Shown here one piece after another: positions 5,958 through 9,035 of a stretch of DNA of 9,035 nt. Numbering within the stretch: the first letter of the stretch is position 1; every line of letters begins with the position of its first letter. The DNA comes from an uncultured Actinomycetes bacterium (GTDB lineage Bacteria; Actinomycetota; Thermoleophilia; Solirubrobacterales; Solirubrobacteraceae): positions 1 through 9,035 of the forward strand of contig CALAQT010000026.1 in assembly GCA_937888775.1 (NCBI GenBank), given 5' to 3'. The notes below the pieces were generated by a model. It worked only from the letters and a program-made list of their open reading frames with translations, did no database searches and was not told the origin of the DNA. Position numbers and translations under genes: made by a program.

Positions 5958-6751
5958 GTCTGTCCCCGCCGGCGACGGAGTTCCTTCGCGCAGATCGAAT
6001 CGAAGATGCGATCGACCTCGTCGGCCGCAAGCGGCGGCTGACAACACTGGTTGTTGATCAGGTGCAGGAGCTCGGCCGCGAGGTCGACGTCGATGTAGCG
6101 GCGGAGCAGATGCCCGACGATCCGGGTGAGCTGCTGATTGCGGGTGCCGGGCGTCACCCCGTCACGGAGCATCGACAGCCAAACTCCAGCGGCGGTGCGT
6201 CCTCCGTCGGTCGCTGGCGCGGGCAGGATCTTGAGCACGCTCGCAGGCATCTCTCCGAGGCCCTCGACCGGGGGCAGCTCGCCGCGGTATTGGACGCCGC
6301 TGGGGTGGATCGATGGCGGTAGTACCACGTAAGCGCCGACCCCGCGCAGCTCGACGCCCTTGATAGTTGTCTGCGCCGTCCGGTGGACGCCGCGGAAGAA
6401 CACTTGCGCGCCGCGGTTGCCAGACAGCGAGTCGGGATGCTGCTGCGAACGCTCGGGCGCCTCGCCGGTCAACACGGCGGGGTGCTCCTCAAGGTTGAAA
6501 TCTGCGACTACCTCTCGGTAGTCGGCGCCGGCCTTGCTGTCGATGTCGAGCACGTTGATCGCGCTCGCGCCGCACGCAGCGGCGATATTCGCGTCCGGTT
6601 TGCGATCCCACATGTGCCGGATTGCGCGCTCGTCGCGTGTTGCGTCTGTGAAGCCATGAGTTGTCAGCGGTCTTTTCGTGCGCGGCCAACATGGAAAGAC
6701 CGCGTAGCCGCGCTCGGCGAGGTCGACGGCATGCTCGGCTAGGTCGCTCAC
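5954..6751 (-). CDS. Bifunctional DNA primase/polymerase (prim-pol) with PriCT-1 domain
   Basis: The product has 265 residues. Residues 1-180 are the prim-pol (AEP superfamily) domain: AERGYAVFPCWPRTKRPLTT near the start, NVLDIDSKAG with the metal-binding Asp69 and Asp71, RGAQVFFRG, and VELRGVGAYVVLPPSIHPSG near 133-152. Residues 198-257 match a PriCT-1 domain (TPGTRNQQLTRIVGHLLRRY, then DEVDRIFDSICAKE). These enzymes make primers and extend them and are typical of plasmids, phages and integrative elements of Gram-positive bacteria. In the family the second motif usually has a His (G-x-H-x-Y-F); here the place is taken by Gln116 and preceded by an extended loop (ERSQQHPDSLSGN). Activity may therefore differ. 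The GTG start at 6751 overlaps the upstream stop as GTGA. Confidence 0.92.
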   Translation of the reverse strand: MSDLAEHAVDLAERGYAVFPCWPRTKRPLTTHGFTDATRDERAIRHMWDRKPDANIAAACGASAINVLDIDSKAGADYREVVADFNLEEHPAVLTGEAPERSQQHPDSLSGNRGAQVFFRGVHRTAQTTIKGVELRGVGAYVVLPPSIHPSGVQYRGELPPVEGLGEMPASVLKILPAPATDGGRTAAGVWLSMLRDGVTPGTRNQQLTRIVGHLLRRYIDVDLAAELLHLINNQCCQPPLAADEVDRIFDSICAKELRRRRGQT

Positions 6752-6933
6752 GCCGCCCGCTCCAGCTCCCGCGTGCGCTCGAGCGCGGCCGTGAGCGCCT
6801 TCGTAACGCGCAGGGCTCGCTCCTGGCGCTCAGGCGGATGCAGGTCCGGATGGGCGAGCGCGACAGCCTCCCGCAGGGTCTTCGCGTCAACCACCGCGAC
6901 GAGTCGCGCTGCTGGCGCCGGCGCCTCGTTTTG
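6748..6933 (-). pseudogene. HPD-motif (J-domain-like) half of a split zinc-ribbon protein
   Basis: After the TAA at 6936-6934 the same frame goes on without another stop for 61 codons: QNEAPAPAARLVAVVDAKTL, REAVALAHPDLHPPERQERA, then a charged helix ending in RTRELERAA. The HPD followed by HPPER and a long helix resembles a reduced J-domain-like motif found in small actinophage proteins. A GTG at 6894 could start a 48-residue product of its own. More likely this was one protein with the zinc ribbon upstream, broken by a nonsense codon. The TGA overlaps the primase start as GTGA, so loss of translation here could lower primase expression. Confidence 0.6.
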
Positions 6934-7017
6934 TTATCGCCAGCAGGTCCAGCAACGGACGTGGTAATCGCGTGCGGGCTGGAACTGTTCGCCGCAGTCC
7001 ACGCAGTGGCGCGTCAT
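6934..7017 (-). CDS. Very short zinc-ribbon protein, 27 aa (N-terminal half of a split gene)
   Basis: From the ATG at 7017 the frame reads RHCVDCGEQFQPARDYHVRC, then WTCWR and a TAA. Cys5, Cys8, Cys22 and Cys25 form a C-x2-C...C-x2-C zinc ribbon. The ATG overlaps the upstream stop as ATGA, supporting its translation. The next 61 codons stay open in the same frame and encode an HPD-containing region. Zinc ribbon plus helical region would make a normal 88-residue protein, so the TAA looks like a recent nonsense change or, less likely, a read-through site. A 27-residue ribbon alone might still fold around zinc. Confidence 0.6.
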   Translation of the reverse strand: MTRHCVDCGEQFQPARDYHVRCWTCWR

Positions 7018-7205
7018 TGCTTGCCATCCGGCTCTGGCTCGGCGAGATCATCGAGCGACAGCTGCCCCGGCAGGTTCGCGGCCAGGCTTCCGAGGCTCCA
7101 GAGCCCGTCGTGCCGGATCCGCTCGCGGATGCGCGCCCGCCAGTCGTCGCTGGCTGCGGATCCGCGCGATTCGCTAGGTAGCCGCGGAAGCGTGTACCGT
7201 TGCAT
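7014..7205 (-). CDS. Small protein, 63 aa, unknown function
   Basis: I do not recognise this protein. It starts at an ATG at 7205, inside the last 32 bases of the Cro/C1 regulator gene, and its TGA overlaps the next ATG as ATGA. The N-terminus is basic and Ser-rich (QRYTLPRLPSESRG). The middle is a charged helix (DDWRARIRERIRHDGLWSLG), and the end is acidic (LSLDDLAEPEPDGKQ). It lies second in the replication block. The overlaps on both sides and the amphipathic middle support a real gene; the function is unknown. Confidence 0.55.
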   Translation of the reverse strand: MQRYTLPRLPSESRGSAASDDWRARIRERIRHDGLWSLGSLAANLPGQLSLDDLAEPEPDGKQ

Positions 7206-7500
7206 GTTGACCGCGCTGATCGGTCAGTTTGTGAGCGCCCTGGTCGTTCGTCCGATTGGGGCGCTCTGCATTTGCGGGGAAGATGTCCTCGACCTCGCAA
7301 TCGAGGGCGCTGGCGAGGCGTTGGGCCTGGTCGGGTGACGGAGCGCGATGACCGTTCATCCACCTGCTGACCTCGCTCGGATGCACTCCTGCGCGCGCTG
7401 CTATCTGATATGCGGCGCCAGCGCCGCGTGCGCGCGCTCGAGCGAAGGCAAGCACGAGCTGCTCATTCAAGGCGCCCGCCGCGCCTGGTGGCATCATCAT
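7174..7500 (-). CDS. Cro/C1 (XRE)-family transcriptional regulator
   Basis: The product has up to 108 residues. Residues 12-68 form a Cro/C1 helix-turn-helix: NEQLVLAFARARARG, AYQIAARAGVHPSEVSRWMN, GHRAPSPDQAQRLASALDCE, VEDIFP. The QIAARAGVHPSEVSRWMNG part is the classic helix-turn-recognition helix. The tail is polar and poorly ordered. Such proteins control the lysogeny-like switch or copy number of phage-type elements. Several in-frame starts exist: ATGs at 7509, 7500, 7497 and 7494, and a TTG at 7470 directly before NEQLV. None has a good ribosome binding site. It is the first gene of the replication block and starts head to head with the plus-strand gene, so control of both from a shared region is likely. 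Confidence 0.85.
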   Translation of the reverse strand: MMMPPGAAGALNEQLVLAFARARARGAGAAYQIAARAGVHPSEVSRWMNGHRAPSPDQAQRLASALDCEVEDIFPANAERPNRTNDQGAHKLTDQRGQHATVHASAAT

Positions 7501-8097
7501 GCCAACCATGATCCAGCCAGGCTTCCCATCCGGACGAATTTATGCCGGAAACTCTCCGGGCGGCCTCAAGCTCGTCACATTCATCCCGGCAGCGCCTTGG
7601 AAGGCACTGACTCCCAGCGATCGCGAGTACGACCTTTTTCTCTGGGCCTGGCGAAAGCAGCCTTTCCCGGCGGTGGACCATCGCCCGTTTTGGACGGCAA
7701 CGCTGCCGCTCTGGCCGAGGCAACGAGGGAACCGCCGTATTTCCGACTACCACGCACAGTGGCTCGTGGCCCTCCGCCATCGTGGCTACACCGACCGGCA
7801 GGCGGCCGAATGGCTCGACTATCCACTCGACACGCTCAGGAGCGAGAAAGTGTTGCAACGTGCCGACCAGATAGAGCTCGACCTCAAGCGTTTCAACAGC
7901 AACTACCTTGAGCTCCCGGTCGTGTGGGCGCCCGACGTCGATGGGCCGGCACCTGCTGAAGTCGGCTGGCCGGTCTGCGGGATCGGCTGGCCGAGCTCGA
8001 GTCAGATCAGGCGGATGCGACAGTGCGTCGACGCTTCGAGGGCCTCGGGGAAAACAAGGCGATCGAATCCAACTTTTGCCACGTGCCAACTCCATAG
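7499..8097 (+). pseudogene. Unknown DNA-binding-like protein, probably frameshifted near 7960
   Basis: This is the only element gene on the plus strand. The first 154 codons read well: SGRIYAGNSPGGLKLVTFIP, TPSDREYDLFLWAWR, a probable helix-turn-helix around residues 88-118 (LVALRHRGYTDRQAAEWLDY), then RADQIELDLKRFNSNY and PVVWAPDVDGPAPAE. After that the original frame gives implausible sequence to a stop at 8140. The -1 frame from 7960 instead reads SRLAGLRDRLAELESDQADA, TVRRRFEGLGENKAIESN and ends at a TAG at 8097. A coiled coil is likely there. A single lost A in GCTGAAGTC explains this, giving an original protein of about 199 residues. The family is not recognised; a small-terminase-like or regulatory role would fit the helix-turn-helix plus coiled coil. 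The start may be ATG 7499 or 7508. Confidence 0.55.
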
Positions 8098-8215
8098 GCA
8101 AGGGTGCCGTCCTCCGGAGCCGTCGTCCGGGTCCAACTGACTCCACACCAAATCCGTTCGCTGCCGCTGGGGTGAGCTGCTCGGCAGCGCGCGCGTGACA
8201 CGAGGGCAACGGACG

Positions 8216-8241
8216 GACTTATCGCGCGCCAGCGATAAGTC
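8216..8241. terminator. Hairpin between convergent genes (possible bidirectional terminator)
   Basis: GACTTATCGC at 8216-8225 pairs perfectly with GCGATAAGTC at 8232-8241 across a 6-nt loop. It lies between the end of the plus-strand gene (8097) and the end of the hicA-like gene (8269), where transcription from both sides meets. No T-run follows on either strand, so it is not a textbook intrinsic terminator. It could also be a protein-binding palindrome. Confidence 0.45.
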
Positions 8242-8268
8242 GGGTGAGTTGAGTAAGGATGACCCCCC

Positions 8269-8451
8269 CTAATCTGGCTCAGGAATGCCGAGCTGATCGC
8301 AGATCGCGCTCGCGGTCCCGGGCTTTATCTCACGATGGCGCGGAACGGTCGTCGTTGCCGAGCCTCGGCGCCAGACATCATGTTTGCTGCCGTGTCGCAC
8401 GAATTGAGCGCCATGGCTTCTCAGCCAGCGCTCAAAGGCTTGGCGCCTCAC
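8269..8451 (-). CDS. hicA: HicA-family toxin (mRNA interferase)
   Basis: The product has 60 residues, the normal HicA length. It shows the compact dsRBD-like pattern: RRQAFERWLRSHGAQFVRHG, SKHDVWRRG with the catalytic His24, TTTVPRHREIKPGTASAICD, QLGIPEPD. HicA toxins cleave mRNA and are held inactive by HicB. The GTG at 8451 follows the upstream hicB stop after three bases, so translation is probably coupled. The order is antitoxin first, toxin second. The pair sits just inside the right attachment site, where it could stabilise the element or act in defence. The key residues look intact. Confidence 0.88.
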   Translation of the reverse strand: MRRQAFERWLRSHGAQFVRHGSKHDVWRRGSATTTVPRHREIKPGTASAICDQLGIPEPD

Positions 8452-8454
8452 TGC

Positions 8455-8793
8455 CTAGTGAACGCGGTCTCGGGTGAGGTCGTGGAAGACGGTCACGATC
8501 GCGTGGAGCGCGCGCCGGCCGATCGGCTCCAGCTCGTCGACGACTTCATCGAAGCGAGCTCGAGTCGCGTACGCGATCCGCTCCGCCAATGTCGGCTCGT
8601 GGGTGAGATCGTGGAAGGCCTCGATCAGGTTCACGTATGCCTCGTGCTCGGACGCTCCCTGTGAGATCGCCTCCGGGAATTCAACGATCTGAGCCGTGAT
8701 CCAGCCATCGGGGTTCCGCGTGTAGCGGAACGTCAGCTGCGCGGGATGCGCCGGGCCGGCCGAGGCTGCGGGGTGACTAGCGGTCACGCTCAT
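8455..8793 (-). CDS. hicB: HicB-family antitoxin
   Basis: The product has 112 residues. The HicB core runs from about residue 20 to 62: LTFRYTRNPDGWITAQIVEF, PEAISQGASEHEAYVNLIEA. The strand, G-W, E-x-P, SQG and helix order is that of the family. The core is preceded by an Ala/Pro-rich N-terminus and followed by a C-terminal extension of about 45 residues (ERIAYATRARFDEVVDELEP and on) in which I see no helix-turn-helix or ribbon-helix-helix. Self-repression by this protein alone is therefore doubtful. FHDLT occurs twice, at residues 60-64 and 103-107, with the DNA also nearly repeated. The ATG at 8793 lacks a clear ribosome binding site and could be leaderless; a GTG two codons later is an alternative start. 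Confidence 0.82.
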   Translation of the reverse strand: MSVTASHPAASAGPAHPAQLTFRYTRNPDGWITAQIVEFPEAISQGASEHEAYVNLIEAFHDLTHEPTLAERIAYATRARFDEVVDELEPIGRRALHAIVTVFHDLTRDRVH

Positions 8794-8862
8794 ATTTCAG
8801 AACCTATCAATCCCATATTCGTCGGTCGGGGCCAAGTCCCTGAGCGTGGCCGGTCGCCAGCA

Positions 8863-8882
8863 TGTTCCCGCTGGGTTCCCGC
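8863..8882 (+). promoter_or_regulatory. Putative integrase arm-type sites, right end
   Basis: Two GTTCCCGC copies at 8864-8871 and 8875-8882 are spaced 11 bp, as at the left end (796-815). The two 20-mers match at 18 positions and keep the same orientation. They lie 77 bp inside the right core. In the excised circle they would flank the 44-bp core together with the left set, as arm sites flank attP of many tyrosine recombinases. Binding is inferred. Confidence 0.55.
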
Positions 8883-8958
8883 GACGCTCGATCGAGGCGC
8901 GTTTCGAGTGCTTCTCGGGCAACAGAAAACGTGGCATTAGCAGGTCTCTCGCTCGGAG

Positions 8959-9002
8959 TACCGCTACCGGGATTCGAACCCGGGTTTCCGCCGTGAGAGG
9001 GC
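8959..9002. repeat. Right attachment core within tRNA-Glu
   Basis: These 44 bp repeat 659-702 exactly and form the 3' part of the intact tRNA-Glu gene, from the end of the anticodon-stem 5' side to the discriminator base. After integration the element supplied this part and so restored the gene. Confidence 0.93.
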
Positions 9003-9031
9003 GGCGTCCTAGTCCCCTAGACGATAGCGGC
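8959..9031 (-). tRNA. tRNA-Glu (anticodon CTC)
   Basis: The 73-nt gene folds into a full cloverleaf. The acceptor is GCCGCTA with TAGCGGT, the first pair being G-U, with discriminator A. There is a D arm, an anticodon stem CCGCC/GGCGG with loop CTCTCAC placing anticodon CTC (Glu), a 4-nt variable region, and T stem CCGGG/CCCGG with loop TTCGAAT. No CCA is encoded. The 5' 29 nt (9003-9031) are chromosomal and the rest lies in the shared att core. Confidence 0.95.
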
Positions 9032-9035
9032 GGGG

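Larger units (their letters stand above)
659..9002. mobile_element. tRNA-Glu integrative element (phage-satellite-like), about 8.3 kb
   Basis: The element is bounded by a 44-bp perfect direct repeat derived from the 3' part of tRNA-Glu, with the two copies exactly 8,300 bp apart. It encodes a tyrosine recombinase near the left end, a Cro/C1-type regulator, a prim-pol primase and partner, an HNH nuclease and a HicBA toxin-antitoxin pair. This is the set expected of a small integrative element that inserts at a tRNA gene and can replicate when excised. I found no structural, packaging or conjugation genes apart from one start-less tail-fibre-like fragment. It could be a phage satellite, a decayed prophage or an integrating plasmid lacking transfer genes. 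The boundaries are well supported; the class of element is inferred. Confidence 0.88.

Noticed and set aside
1..9035. CRISPR array or retron/defence system
   Set aside because: No regularly spaced short repeats, Cas, reverse transcriptase or ATPase motifs were seen; the only defence-like module is HicBA.

Overview
The window is high-GC, densely coded DNA whose proteins look like those of Actinomycetota, possibly the Thermoleophilia/Solirubrobacterales. That placement is an inference from composition and protein style. It holds a complete small integrative element of about 8.3 kb inserted in a tRNA-Glu(CTC) gene. A 44-bp perfect direct repeat at 659-702 and 8959-9002 marks the ends. The right copy is the 3' part of an intact tRNA-Glu gene (8959-9031, minus strand) and the left copy is the displaced 3' end. 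Left of 659 is host chromosome: a truncated NERD-domain membrane protein at 54-443, then about 215 bp (444-658) in which I see no gene.

Nearly every element gene is on the minus strand, and most overlap the next by a few bases, as in a compact phage-type operon. Read from right to left in the direction of transcription, a replication block comes first: a Cro/C1-type regulator (7174-7500), a 63-aa unknown (7014-7205), a zinc-ribbon/HPD protein split by an in-frame TAA (6748-7017), a prim-pol DNA primase/polymerase with PriCT domain (5954-6751) and an unrecognised 287-aa protein with a likely C-terminal winged helix (5094-5957). An array of 16-bp inverted repeats (5009-5105) follows, and then a helix-turn-helix gene cut off inside its DNA-binding domain (4810-4989). 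That gene abuts a start-less fragment of a phage tail-fibre-like gene (4442-4813). A true HNH nuclease (3956-4240) and two small unknown genes come next.

The integration block (3244 to 762) holds a 67-aa unknown with a strong ribosome binding site, the N-terminal part of a tyrosine recombinase, an intact tyrosine recombinase, and a phage HNH/AP2-like protein with two Cys/His knuckles. The only plus-strand gene (7499-8097) starts head to head with the Cro/C1 regulator and seems to carry a one-base frameshift. A HicB/HicA toxin-antitoxin pair sits at the right end (8269-8793).

Beside both core sites are paired GTTCCCGC repeats spaced 11 bp, which look like arm-type sites for the integrase. I see no capsid, portal, terminase large subunit, FtsK/Tra or relaxase gene. 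The element therefore looks like a self-integrating, self-replicating phage-satellite-like or plasmid-like island that would need a helper to move between cells. Two recombination scars, a split gene and a frameshift suggest a mosaic element that is partly decaying.
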